Of a stretch of 64,000 nt of DNA, positions 50,106 to 61,928 are shown piece after piece (positions within the stretch are counted from its first letter, which is position 1; the number at the start of each line of letters is the position of its first letter). A program made the translations under genes and the position numbers. Origin of the DNA: Apostichopus japonicus (taxonomy: Eukaryota; Echinodermata; Holothuroidea; Aspidochirotida; Stichopodidae); assembly GCF_037975245.1 (NCBI RefSeq), contig NC_092567.1, forward strand, positions 22,257,376 through 22,321,375, read 5' to 3'. The notes under the pieces were generated by a model. It had not been told where the DNA came from. It did no database searches and saw nothing but the letters and a program-made list of their open reading frames with translations.

Positions 50106-52912
50106 AGTTTCGCGCCCTCGTTTATATGTAATTATTATAATAAAATAATAAAAAAAGTTATTTTCCTAAAACGAAACATTATTTGAGGTTCGTGAATATT
50201 AATTAATTAATTAATTAAGTAATTGTTAGCCTCAGATCACAATTTCCCTTTTGACACTTTTTTGCATCTGTTTTTGAATATGTAAAACCCTAAAGTAAAA
50301 TTAATCATGGTTCGTTTGCTAGCCTAGTGTGCTCCTTTTTCTAACTACTGTATACGTATTTTACATCACAATCAAAGAAAACATGCATATTCATACCTTA
50401 TATGCATGATGACATGTGAGTCAGTAGAACTGTTACAACGTGGAAAAATGTCTCAGAAAATAAACAGGACACATTTTCCACACGATTAGAGAAAACAATT
50501 TGCCACTTTTAAGATGTTATAGCTTTGACCAATAGAGGGTTTCAGTATTCTATATTCTTACTACTTTGTTATCATCTGTTGTCAGAAGCGCTCTGCAGTT
50601 TGCTTTCTGTAAGCACCTATCTTTTAAAGTGTCGATTTTTTTTTTGTACGTCTAACAAACATGTCACTATACACATACAACGATTCTGAATTCATCGAAA
50701 ACCAAACAACAGCATCAATTGAGGAATACCGACAAAGGTTTATGCCCCCACCCTAGGGACGGAAACTTTTCAAAATAACCGGTAATAGGGACAAAACTGT
50801 AACAACCTAATGCTTGACCTATTGACCTCATTTTGGAGAGAGGCGATTTCCCAAGAGGATTCAAAGAAAATTGGGTGGGTGCAGGCTCAGTCACCGGTGC
50901 ATTTAAATTTGTTCGCGCCCTTAGTGCCCGGCACTTGACAGAGAATTTTATGCAAAATAAAATACTTCCCCCTGATTGCTCATAAAGAAAGAAATAATAG
51001 CCAAATATGTTTTGAGGGTATTCTTGCTTGATACACCCCATATGTGTCGAATCGAGCATTGATGGGGTTAAAACGAAAACAAAAAGTTGAAAACGAAAAA
51101 AAAGTTGAAAGCACTATGAGTTTACGGTAACAATGTCTACTGGTGGCCGTTGGATGTATTAAAGATTAAAGCAGCATTCTGAGTGTCATTAATGATTTTA
51201 GAACGAGTAATGGTATGTTATGTTAAAGATGCATATAGCTAAATAAGCTGCATTCTTTGACAGAAATTGCTACAAACTTTCTGCATTATTGTCAAAACCA
51301 CATCCTTACTGCTTAGAGCATTTTATATTGTGCTCGATCTGGATTAAGTGGGGCTTTTCTTATAGTTTCCCGCATTTTAAACATTCATATGTAGAGTTAG
51401 GAGCAAGATGTTGTGATAGAGTTTTCAACTAGCAGAGCAGAATTTTTTTCTCTCTTCAAAAGAGGTTTTACATTGTCTACACTACACGCAAATGACTGTC
51501 TATGACATGAAGGCTTTGGTCCAGATCAGGTTCCGAAAATAATATGATACGAGGATTCAATCTGTCGAGCCCATCGTCGAGTTTTTGGAAGTCGAAGAAA
51601 TAATAAGGTTGGTTGAAACAGGAAAGACAATTGCAAGCAGTCTTTCGTTACCAGCATAGAACCGTGGCCTTACTGTGGACTCCTAGGTTCGGAGATGTCG
51701 CCCAAATTACCAGCCCCTTCTCCCTCCCCCACCCTGATCACATGATCAAAGCCAAGAGACAGGACTGAGATTATGCGATATCAATTCGGATGGAATAACG
51801 TTTGAATTTTCGTGCAGGCACCTGCATGATCAAGCGGGTAATGTCGACCGAGGGATTTTATTCACCATTAGAGAGAAAGAGAAAGCTGATTTAAATAAAG
51901 TTGATACTTTTGTAATCCTAATCAGATATATGTCCAACTTTCCTATACCTAACTCTGATTGGTTGGTTATAAGTCACGTGGTACAAATATCAATCAGACC
52001 TTATAGTTTCCTTTGACGTGAAGAAGTTTTCCGATATTGACAATCGTCAGTTTCTGAGTTTTCTTCTTCCTTTAAATTGAAAATTACGCTATATACCACG
52101 TGATCAACAACGAGCCGTAAATGACCTTCCCCTTGAATCGCATCCGTGCTGGGGGCGCCCACTAATTAAAGAATGAGTTAGTTTTCATGGTTAAAACAAT
52201 TAGCCGATACAAGCGGTTAATGAACTTACTATCCATTTTCGCGATGAAGTGGATTTACTTTCGCACTTGGGACTAAGTTCCAACCAATGTTTCTCTTGAA
52301 AATAATTCCGGCTAATTTTATCTTGTAGCTTGTTTTTTTTCTTTCTATCTATCTTGGTGATTCATTGAACAGCTATCGTACACGGCACCGCAAAGCTTCG
52401 CATCTGTTACGCTTTGGGAGTGCTACCTCCCCTCATGGGACGCGAGATGGGACGTGTAACATGAAGCCCTTAAAACAAAAGTATATATATATATTGTGAA
52501 GTTTATACCACACAAGCGACTAGTGTATAGCGATAGGTAACGGTTTTATTCTTTTATTTTCTACAGTGCAACATGAATCCATCTTGAACGTATATCGATG
52601 GTTAAGAGATGAACTTCAGACCAAAGGGACATGTATGATATTACAATGACTCAACACAGGGCTACAGCGGAAATCTAACAAGATTACAAAATATTGATCC
52701 TTTTTTTGTGTTGCAAAGGTATCACGTGTAGTTTTTGCCTTCTACTTGTGATTGATGTGACCAGATGAAGACCTTCAGTTTGAAATATCAAAATTATAAA
52801 AAAAAAAACAGAACACAAGAAGATGAAAAAAGAAAATTAAAAAAAGTTTCTGATTAGTAGATACACCCTATCTCAAAAACATCTCGAAATTAGCCAGAAT
52901 AGTAAACGTTTA

Positions 52913-52930
52913 TGTGTGTGTGTGTGTGTT
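52913..52930. repeat. GT microsatellite
   Basis: About nine GT units. A second short GT tract is at 38701-38718. Confidence 0.9.
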
Positions 52931-54476
52931 CTTTACCCATAGTTATCGATACATTTAACATTAATAAAAAATATTTAAAAAATCGGTATGACTATAGATA
53001 CGCGTCATTTTAAGAGGAAAGAGGTTAATTAACGCATGTTATACTGACCAAACGTTACCTATATGTATATTAGTATTATTGGATGAATATAGTTGTAGGC
53101 AAGTCTTACTTTGAGTAAAACTTCGAAATAAGTTTGTTTATGAAAAAAATAATAGACGTTTTCGATCAAAACAACGTAAGCATCTTCTTAAATCGTTTAT
53201 TCCGGTGGCTGAAGTTGATAGTTTAACAAAAAAGATGGAATTTTTAAGCTCTAAATTATCTCCTTATCGCATTTTGTATGAAGAAGTTTTGAGCTATGAT
53301 GTTTATGAATAATCCAAAAGCCATTGTATTTTGTGAATGCATCTGGAAAGGAATGCAGAGGAAGTGAGGTCATTATGGTAATTCAATGGAAACTGATTTT
53401 GTCTTTATCTTTAATATTTAAATGATTTATCCACATAGAAGAGAAATATTATACCCCTCCCCTCCCCCCATCCCCACCCAAAAAGAAATTGATGAAATTC
53501 TAAAATTCGGAGATTATTGACAACTAAACGTAAACATAACAAATGTATCATATTTCATATTATTATATATTATATTAATCAATAAAATCAAACTTTTGAA
53601 GGATATCTGTCGTAATGGCACTACAGACTACCTATACTGTTACCCACTTCATGCAGTAAGGGAGTGGTTAAGCCAGTCAATATAGGTGACATTCAACCAA
53701 CGATCTCTCCAGTTAGAGACCAGATATTGAGGTATTGAATAGATAGAGATATTGAATATTGAAATATTTTGCACATTCACATAAGTCTAACATTTGGCTG
53801 TCATCGTAATATCTCTTTAAAGAACCCCCAAATATAAAACCTGTGAATCATCACGTGACCACTTTCACCAAATATTCCACCGCACGTCTGGTCTGGCGTC
53901 ATCGGGGACTTCAAAAACAAAATACGTAATCGTCGAGGGATTAAAAAACAAAATATAACCAGCTTATACATGTTGTAACTATCACAGCAGGGCCTACAGT
54001 AAACTCACATGTGTTACATACTGAGTCAGTGACGTAACTGGAAGCGTTCGTGTTGGTATGAAGCGAATCCATGTGTATGCATGGTTTTCGAGTCACTTAA
54101 AGCGTCGCGACGAGGAATTATATATAAACAGAGAACTTGGTCGGCAATTTAAATATATGTATGTAAATATGTGTTTAATTCCATATTATGATTATTATTA
54201 TTATTATGATTATTATTATTGCATCTGCTTTTGGAGATTTGTCAACAAATATCAAACGTATAATGTGTATATTTATCATGTACTAAAATATTGTTACAAC
54301 TGTTCAAACTGCAAACAACCTTCTATTTTTTTCTCTTTCATCACGTGACTAAGATTAACAATAAGCAAGTAATAACAGTATGAGTAAGTATTGACAGTAT
54401 GAACAAATTCCTAACCTTTATCTGATAGAAAAATGATATTCATACTGCTCATACTGTCAATACGAGTGTTCTGAGG

Positions 54477-54615
54477 CGGCCTTTTGGCTAAGATCATGTG
54501 TATTATCTTTTCCCTTTCCAAGGGACTCGTGATACACATTTAACGTACATCGTCATGAGCATTATACGGTCACAGTCTTGCTGTAACGGGACTGAGGTTG
54601 AGAGTGGATTAGGTC
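54477..54615 (+). mobile_element. U2-snRNA-headed SINE-like element, copy B
   Basis: GCGGCCTTTTGGCTAAGATC then ATGTGTATTATC matches U2 snRNA from its fifth region onward. It shares the derived T in ATCATGTG with copy A and has GTATTA instead of GTAGTA. The body GGGACTCGTGATACACA and CGGTCACAGTCTTGCTGTAACGGGACTG parallels copy A, so the two belong to one family with a U2-derived head. Confidence 0.72.
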
Positions 54616-56204
54616 GGTCATTTGGTTTTAGTGCCCAGGCTCTATCTTGGGTGATTTTTCTTTACAAAATATAGATCAGAAGCGGGACATGAAGGTATAC
54701 ATGCAGTATATAGTACAACAGATATTGAAGGATATTTTCCGGAAAAAGGTCGCACATACCTGAACGAGATAACGAAATACCAGTGTGTGATGTTAGGTTA
54801 ATTATAGGTGAATAGGTGAATGTCTCCTTTGGCGTTCCACACATTCAAAGGGTAACCTTTTGACACATTCCTCGGGTAGGTAGCGGCCGCGTTCATTGTC
54901 ACCTACATTGGAAGTTGGCCTCCCTAACAAGACATGAGTATGTGTAAACGTTACTCCCAAAGCTATACAGTAGCTCAGGTCGTTAGAATAATTCCACCTT
55001 TGGGAGTAAACATACCTACTAACAGAAAGAGTCAAACTCAGCGCGGCAACTCGGTTTGCAGAAGTAAAAAAAAAAATCGCGATAGAGATTTCGAAAAAAA
55101 GTAATATGAGGCGAAATTCCTTAATGCTAATATACAAAATAAACTGGTGAGGCTTATACACTATTACATGTCAGGTTCTTGATTATGATGTTTTTGAAGG
55201 AGCCGCCGGGAGAAAAAAGTCTGCTTCTCCCAAAAGGTCATCAGAATTGACCTCGTTTTTTGGCAAGTTTAAGTTGCGGAAGTCTGTACATTATTTGGAG
55301 AAAAAAAAAATGAAGTTATGAAGGAAATTTGAGTGCTAATATTGTTGTTATAACTACTCCGGTTTTTGGCCTCTCTAACATTAAAAATATACTTCATCTC
55401 TGCAATGCTCCTTTAAGGCCAAACTGTTGATGACGTCATCCACTACCGGGAATATTAACAGTCAATAACTTAATCGAAACGTTTTCATGACAACAGAGCA
55501 CCTTTGGTTTACATTCAACACCATTTGTCCCCAAAATCTGCTAGACAGTCAAATAACGGTCACCCACTATGACATTTCAACAAGCATTGTACTGGGCCAT
55601 TGTATAAGCAGTTATCTACACTGAGGGCATTTTCGCAATTCTCGATAGTTTGGGAATACTTTGTAGAATCAAAACCTTCAGGACAGTCATTTTAAAACCT
55701 TTAGTAACATCTTTAATGGCATTGAAGACTCGCCCCAAGCCGCGTGTCGCGCTCTGAGTAAGATAACTTTCAGTGAAGTTTTCTTCTTGTCGCTACAAAA
55801 TGCAGACAGTATTGAAACGTGATACCTTGTTATCTTTATCTGGACCTGAGGTGTACATCGCTGCTATGTACACTGTGTTGTGGGTATTGACCGTAGCTAG
55901 CTGCATGTATTGACTGTACACTAGTGTCTAATTACCGACCGTAGCAAGCTGTGTGTATTGTCTGGGATCGATGGTGATGTCTAACACTTCTGTTACACCT
56001 CATTCGAAACTAGGTCAGATTACCGGCATCAGACGTTTCTTTGTGCGCGAGTCTTCCCACCCTTTAAGGGTAAAAAAGCAAGATGCTTTTCCAAGTTTGA
56101 GCATGTTTGTGACCATCAGTTTGACTTTTCTAGCACATTTCTAGCACATCATGAGAATGAACCATTAGGGCAGCTTTTTGCGTTGCCTGTTTATGATATT
56201 TAGT

Positions 56205-56710
56205 GCTAAGATCACGAGTACAGCAGCATGAGCAGTGGGTAGGAGCCGGGGGGACACTGGGGGTACGTGCCCCCCCCCCCCACACATTTTTCCAAATAGC
56301 AAATGTGCCCTACTGGCAAATAAAATGTGCCCCTTTGATGAAGAACAGTCTTTTGGATATCTTAAGCCTTTGTTAGTTTTAATATTTTATTTTAATTATT
56401 CATTTTTAGTCTGTACATGCTATTTTTAAATTGGCATCCCATATCTTTTTGTAGCATGGTTAACAATAAACAATCTCAATGAGTATATTGATAGCATACT
56501 AACACTTCATATATATTTAAGTGATATGGCCGTTGTGTGTCGGTTTATAGCATAACGAGTGGTGGTTGTGGAATGAGAAAGTGCCCCTCTGATGTTTTGC
56601 CCCCCCCCCCCCTTTTTGGAAGCTTCCTACCCCCATGAGCACGAGAACTCTATACTCGCTATGTGAACAAGTATACATGGCTACAACCGCGAGTTACGAG
56701 AACTTAGTAT
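56205..56710. repeat. GAGTAC-type array interrupted by the 56235 element
   Basis: Left flank ATCACGAGTACAGCAGCATGAG and right flank CATGAGCACGAGAAC, ACTCGCTATG, GCGAGTTACGAGAAC are members of the same degenerate family as at 27575. Confidence 0.55.
56235..56633. mobile_element. Second non-autonomous DNA transposon with 8-bp target duplication
   Basis: A 399-base insertion flanked by CATGAGCA (56227-56234 and 56634-56641). Termini GTGGGTAGGAGC and, reversed, GGGGTAGGAAGC form short imperfect inverted repeats, each followed by a long G or C run. Inside, GTGCCC words recur (ATGTGCCC, GTGCCCCTCTGATG). The 8-bp duplication fits hAT, but the termini differ from the 27669 element. No coding capacity. 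Confidence 0.7.
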
Positions 56711-57837
56711 TGCACTAGCGGCACTTCAAGTGTATGTACTTATAATTTCCCAACGTACCATAAGTGAGTACCATTAACCAGAATGCAAAAATGTATTGTG
56801 GTTTCGATGATGTAACATGAGCAGTTTTCTTCATGAATCTGACGTAATTTATAGTGAGGGTGTACATGTTTATAAGGGTTTTGCGATTTGACCTCTGATG
56901 ACCCCAAATGACCTCCAGCAAAAACAATAGGCTTCTAAAAAATCACTTTAGGTGAGTACAATATACAGGTAAGTATGCTAGAATCAGAGTAACAACTCAC
57001 GACATTAGTTAAGCTAACATCAAATGTATGACCATGTCCGTCAGCCAGGAACTCCGAGTTAGAGGGGCAGCTGCAATTTATGCATGGAGGGCGGGCATCA
57101 ATAATTTATGGAGTGACACAATAGTCGTGTCCTGTAACTTGTGAAGCATCTGTAACCATGATGGTACTCACAGATGAGAGGATGTGGAGAAAGGGAGGAG
57201 CAGTAGTCTTCAAGGGTTGACGCCCCTTCTCCCCTGGGGTCGGGCCTGTGTATAACAAATTAACAATGTACGGTGTGTCATTAGCACGACAATTAAGCAT
57301 CGCTTCAAATTATCAGGTGTAAGTTGAAAAGTTTTTTCCAATTTGCTTTTGGCATCTGACTAATATTTGACCTGAAAAAGTGTCTCCCCGGCGAATTGTT
57401 GAAAACCACATATTAAGTGAACGTTTATGAACCTTGGTCAATTTTCGTTAGACTTCAATACAAACTGCTAAATTGGGAAATATTTAAACGGCTTGTGTCT
57501 GTGAGCGACCCCCCCCCCCCTACACCCTGCATCGCTGAACCGACCTCAGCCCTTTCACTCTCGAAAATATCATAATATCAGTTATGATAATTTGCACAAA
57601 AAATTCCAGCAAGACAATATTAGTTATTATTATTATTCTTTTTTATTATTATTAGAACAATAAGAACAACATACAGATACCGAAAAATGAAAAAGCGAAC
57701 AATTTGTCCAAATAAATACTCGTTTATTTCTTGTAAGGACGGAAGCACTTTGATATACAATGAGATAGACCTATCTAAGGTTTTGACTAATTCTACAACA
57801 AAATATTTGGCTCGATTCTAAAACTACCTTCAATAAA

Positions 57838-58016
57838 AAGACAGAGGAAGGGAGAGAGACGGAGAAGAGGGAGGGGCAAAGAGAGGAGGGGGAGAGTGAG
57901 ACACAGAGTGGAGGCAGGGAGAGGGGTGGAGACAGAGTGGAGGGGTGGAGACAGAGGAGGGAGAGACAGGGGATAGGGAGAGACAGAGAAGAGAAAAGTA
58001 AAGAAGATGAAAAAGT
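57838..58016. repeat. Long polypurine tract
   Basis: About 180 bases of almost only A and G on the plus strand, with repeats of GGAGAGACAG and GGGTGGAGACAGAGTGGAGG. The Ser/Leu/Pro-rich minus frame at 57771-58031 is the translation of its complement. Such tracts can form triplex DNA. Confidence 0.92.
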
Positions 58017-58943
58017 GCGTTTTTGTGGCAAGAAATATTTCGACCCTGAGATCTTGTGAAAGTTTAAACTACTATGTACATGTTTCTTAAAGTAAGTTAG
58101 GAGTGTAGTAGCAAGGTAACGTCAAAGGCCCCACCCCTCAACCACCCCTCCCCCTCCTCCCCCGTGGGTAATGTTGGCAATTTTACACCCAGGCAGAACC
58201 AAATGTAAAACCAGAAAGCTTTGAACACTTGAATGTTCGTATGTACACACTGCTACTTTTCAAAGTAGGTGTAGTATTATTTTCTTTATCATCTCACTGA
58301 AATGCAAATCGAATAAATTTATAAAATAGATATTGATGTCTATGTTTAAGACATGCTAATTCAACTATAAAGTTCTAAAAATTTAATATTTGTTTCATCT
58401 AAAAGGTTGAAATTCAGCCAGATTTTCCAAAAGAAAGATGAAGTTTTACAACTATTGTATACATTTAGCTGACACAAATGAATATTCAAAATTCAAGCTA
58501 ATTAATAACCATATATTATTCAGAAATCACTAAACGGAGAGTACTATATTTTAATGCGATTTTTTTTCAACTGAAGTGTTAACTCCGCGCTGTAGGGGGT
58601 GTTGTTTTTTTTTTTGGGGGGGGGGGTGTACGATAAAATGGCGGACGGATATAATATCTGGATGGTCCGCAGTGCTTTACAGAAAAGAGAGGCGTAATAA
58701 ATAACTATAAAATTATTTCTAATATTAAAATTAAGAGAACGTGAATCTGGCTCTGTATAAACGTTCACTGCTTACGGGCAAGGGTCATGTCTGCGTGTAG
58801 TTGTACAGCTTCCACACTGATTACTTCAGATTGGGATCTACATAACATTTATGATGGAATCGAACGTTATGTACAACAACTTGTGATGACGTCATACTCC
58901 AATAGCCGCACGGGTTACGTAACTTATTCCGTAACTAAGGCCC

Positions 58944-58949
58944 TTTATT
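58944..58949 (-). promoter_or_regulatory. Candidate poly(A) signal of the ALX gene
   Basis: TTTATT on the plus strand reads AATAAA on the minus strand, about 670 bases downstream of the ALX stop codon. It is the first canonical hexamer I noticed in that direction. AATAAA is frequent in AT-rich DNA, so this is only a candidate end for the 3' UTR. Confidence 0.3.
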
Positions 58950-59617
58950 GTTAATACCTTTAAAACATGTAACAGGTACAATGCTCATCTCAACTCACCT
59001 TCAAACAACTTCACAACGGGATTATACATATATAACTGGGTTAACGTTTCAAATTTGAGAACACTCCGTTTTGTATTCCGGTTTTCACATACAATTCCTA
59101 TTAATAAACATATAGCCTAGTCCATCTATAGGCGTAGAGAACGAAAGAAAGTCAAAGTTTATGGTTTACTATATTCAAGGTATAGCATAGCACTTTGGCT
59201 GTAGTATAAGTCTGTTCCTTAAACATTTTCACGACGCCATCTTTTAAAATGGATTTATCACCATGGGTAACACCCTCTTACTCGGTAATAAAGTTTAGAA
59301 TCTTATAATGATGTCATTCTATACTGTTAGTATGTCTCTCGCTGTCAGGATGTATATTTTATATTGGAATATTCCTTAACGGATCCCGATGCACGGTATA
59401 TATGTGTGAAAGTTTTAACTCAATATACCTCTTTCAAGTCAGAGAAAGTATACAAATTTCGAAACATCTCTCGAACATCTATCGAACCCGGATGCACGTC
59501 ACACAGTTCATCTCGGGAGAATCCAAAACTGTTATATAGTTTCGAAAACCTCAACAGCCGCCAGTTTAAATATATAATTGAAACCAAGTCAATTTTCGAT
59601 CAAACGCTTTCGATTTG

Positions 59618-60046
59618 TCAATAGGCTCCAATCATTCCCATGGCAACACTGTGTTCTTTCGCTTTCATTCTCAATGCAGCGATGCTGTTGCTTCGTCTGT
59701 CTGGAGGAACGATTTCCGGTGTGTAACCGCCACCCTGATTACCGGACGTGACGGTGTTGGGAGCAGATATCGGTGGACTGGGATGGGTGGAAGAGGGTGG
59801 TGCTGACGGCATAAGTGGAGAATTCTGAGAGGAAAATGGCGGTTGACCGTGAGGGGAGAAATGTTGGTTTGTTGTTGTCATGTAGGATGGAAGGTTCGCC
59901 TGAGGTGACATGCAGGACGGATGGGACGGTGTGAAGGGTGAGCTAGACTGTGAATAACCGTTTTGACCAGGATTGATCTGAGAGAACGGTTGAAGTGGTG
60001 ACCCCATGGATAGAGGGTGATTCCAAGAGGCTGGGTTAACCGTCAT
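59618..60046 (-). CDS. Alx: ALX-type paired-class homeobox gene, last coding exon (OAR exon)
   Basis: Final coding exon of a homeobox transcription factor, encoding 142 residues and a TGA stop. The acceptor is a long T-rich tract ending in TAG (bases 60047-60050), and the first codon ATG joins in phase 0 to the CAG that ends the exon at 60605-60739. An in-frame TAG lies directly before the exon, so the frame cannot extend upstream. The protein starts with MTVNPASW, like the NPSW segment that follows YAQ in vertebrate ALX4. It then runs through a Pro/Ser/Gln-rich low-complexity region with a SCMSP motif, as in ALX4, and ends in an OAR domain (RRSNSIAALRMKAKEHS, about residues 117-133) plus a short AMGMIGAY tail. 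The OAR core IAALRMKAKEHS matches my memory of vertebrate ALX4. In known paired-class proteins OAR modulates DNA binding and activation. The factor is nuclear. ALX family membership is well supported. Orthology to Alx1 or Alx4 is an inference. Confidence 0.93.
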   Translation of the reverse strand: MTVNPASWNHPLSMGSPLQPFSQINPGQNGYSQSSSPFTPSHPSCMSPQANLPSYMTTTNQHFSPHGQPPFSSQNSPLMPSAPPSSTHPSPPISAPNTVTSGNQGGGYTPEIVPPDRRSNSIAALRMKAKEHSVAMGMIGAY

Positions 60047-60604
60047 CTAGAAAAAAAAAAATTGAAAAAAAATTGAAAATAAATGCAAATAGTCAAGAAT
60101 GTCACTGAACTTGTTTTCATTTAAAGACAATAATTTTTAAGGTACACGACAAAGCTTATACTATACTCTGTGACTTAAAAGAGATAGATAATAGTCGCAA
60201 ATTTCAAGGGCATGCAAGCAAATGCAACAAAAACACTCAAATTTGTTATTATTGGAGTCTGCTCTTTGTACCCGTAAACAAGTTGTTGTCCTCAAAGCAC
60301 ACTACCCTTTTCTTTCGGGGTGGGGAGGGTGGGGTGGGGGAGGAGGGCGGGTTCAAGAAAGTTTCCGTGTTATTTGATATTGGATAAAACAAACAAAAGT
60401 CAGGATCTGAGACTAACAAAAAACGTCCTATATTTCGAGGGGATTTTTTTTATATATTTTCTTCTTTTTTACTGCAACTAATGACAATAAGTCCGTCCAT
60501 ACACATGTGGATTTTCTCTCGCTGACATATACATCGTAACACCAACAACCTAACACCTTTAAAGAGGAAGGATTGTTTTATCTGGTGAGGATGGGGTTTG
60601 TTAC
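60047..60604 (-). other. ALX intron between homeodomain exon and OAR exon
   Basis: Intron of 558 bases bounded by GT (60604-60603) and AG (60048-60047), with a strong T-rich tract before the acceptor. On the plus strand it carries a G-rich block at 60318-60352 with several G runs of three to five. I see no open frame with good splice sites between the two exons. This matters because echinoderm Alx1 proteins are reported to carry an extra D2 segment here. Confidence 0.8.
60318..60352 (+). other. G-quadruplex-type sequence in ALX intron
   Basis: Successive runs GGGG, GGGG, GGG, GGGG and GGGGG are separated by single T or A bases, followed by further G runs. This meets the usual G3+ short-loop quadruplex pattern. 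The G-rich strand is the template strand of the ALX gene. Confidence 0.7.
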
Positions 60605-60739
60605 CTGGGCGTAGCCATCTCCTCTCGGCGCTATGGGAAGTTCATAATTTGTTCCAACCGCAGCCATGGCTCTCATATTGTTTAGTTGTCCGAAACGTTC
60701 CCTCTTACGCCATTTGGCTCTCCTGTTCTGGAACCAAAC
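60605..60739 (-). CDS. Alx: ALX-type homeobox gene, penultimate exon (homeodomain helix 3 and linker)
   Basis: A 135-base exon, 45 codons, phase 0 at both ends. The acceptor is TTTAG before GTTTGG and the donor is CAG followed by GTAACA. It begins with [15 protein letters not shown], the recognition helix of a paired-class homeodomain. Residue 50 is Q, as in ALX, ARX and PRRX. The splice point directly before VWFQNRR is the classic intron position of this class. The following linker [20 protein letters not shown] and the terminal RGDGYAQ match the ALX4 pattern RFGQ..YELP...YAQ better than the ALX1 pattern. The N-terminal three quarters of the homeodomain is not visible between 60740 and 64000, so the preceding intron is longer than 3.2 kb and the 5' exons lie outside the window. 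A 558-base intron separates this exon from the last one. Confidence 0.94.
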
Positions 60740-60835
60740 CTAAACAGGACGAAATATAAAGAAATATAGGATGTATTTTAATATTATTTAACAATATAGA
60801 TGTATGTTTGATTTAATTAGCAATGGAAAAAAAGG

Positions 60836-61200
60836 TAACATAATTAATAATAGGAATATACCTGAATAATGACAAAAGGACTAAACGTGATATAACAAAC
60901 ATTAGGAATGTACTTGATATAACAAATAATAGGAATGTACCTGAATAATAACAATAGGAATATACCTGAATGACAATAGGAATAGCACAATAACAATAGG
61001 AACATAGCTGAATAATAACAGTAGGAATATACCTGAATGACAATAGGAATAGAACAATAACATTAGGAATATACCTTAATAACATCAATAGGAATATACC
61101 TGAAGGACAATAGGAATATACTTGAAAACTAACAATAGGAATATACCTGAAAAATGACAGTAGGAATGTACTTACACACATTATGACAAACAGTAGGAAT
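60836..61200. repeat. Degenerate minisatellite in ALX intron
   Basis: Imperfect tandem array whose shared core is AATAGGAATATACCTGAAT followed by a short spacer such as AACA or GACA. Unit length varies, roughly 20-35 bases, and about a dozen cores are visible. On the minus strand it reads open as a low-complexity Tyr/Ser/Ile/Pro-rich frame, which is an artefact of the repeat. Confidence 0.8.
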
Positions 61201-61901
61201 GTTTATTTACAATTCTTTGTAGCCTAACAACAGCTAATGGGTCTTAAATATTGATATTATTATTATTGTTACAAACATTTTAAAACTGTATAAGATGTGG
61301 TTCCCTGCACCCCATCCCTCATATTACCCATTTAAATGTCTGTCCCTATAATGCCCCGGGATACAATATCATTGGTGAGATATTTCGTCCTCAACCAATC
61401 CCTTTAGCTTTTTACCATCAAATATTAAAATCGACATAAGGTTAGCGGAACCCTTTAACCACTTGGTATATATGGCCTAAGCTGTTTGAAATTGTTTACG
61501 TTTTGGATGAGAGTTAGGAAATCCCCTTGTGTAATTTTTTTACTTTTTATTTATTATTATTTTTTTTTTTTGCGGTTGTATGTGAGTTAGTATATATGGT
61601 CGTTGGCGATTCCCAATATAGGCCGACGCACAATCAAAGAATACGGTACATCATTAAGCTTTACAACCGACCCGAGTCGTCTAAACAGTTATGGGGTTTG
61701 TTCGATAAAGTTATAATATTCAACGTTTTGTTTTCGCGCCCTTTTCCATTGAGGATTAGACTTTGCCATTCAGCCGTTAAAACTTGAAATATGGTTTTAT
61801 AATATCAAAGACATGCATGAACGTGGGGGGTAATGAGTTGATTCAAAGTGGTAAAAATTGTTCCCACAAAATAAATCGAGATAAAATAAAATAATAACAA
61901 G

Positions 61902-61928
61902 CGGCGGGTAAAGGCGGGGTGGGGTAGG
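61902..61928 (+). other. Second G-quadruplex-type sequence upstream of ALX exon
   Basis: The pattern GGCGGG, spacer, GGCGGGG, T, GGGG, TA, GGGG gives four G runs of at least three with short loops. It is on the same strand as the block at 60318-60352. Confidence 0.6.

Larger units (their letters stand above)
50106..56204. other. Intergenic, no gene recognised apart from the U2-headed element
   Basis: The 114-codon minus frame at 50715-51059 is one of the longer non-repetitive frames but shows no domain I know. E-box CACGTG at 51975, 52097, 52723, 53852 and 54342, and CRE at 55431-55438. Confidence 0.5.
56711..59617. other. 3' flank of the ALX gene and intergenic DNA
   Basis: Holds the presumed ALX 3' UTR (from 59617 down to perhaps 58930), a CRE at 58887-58894, a T/G homopolymer block near 58607-58626 and the polypurine tract. 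The plus frame at 59364-59624 overlaps the ALX 3' UTR and end and is a shadow. Confidence 0.5.

Noticed and set aside
50715-51059. A 114-codon minus-strand frame
   Set aside because: No domain or splice signals recognised. It may be repeat-derived, but I cannot support it as a gene.
57771-58031. Ser/Leu/Pro-rich minus-strand frame
   Set aside because: It is the complement of a polypurine tract, low complexity without domain or splice support.
59364-59806. Plus-strand frames overlapping the ALX last exon
   Set aside because: They are antisense shadows of the OAR exon and its 3' UTR.
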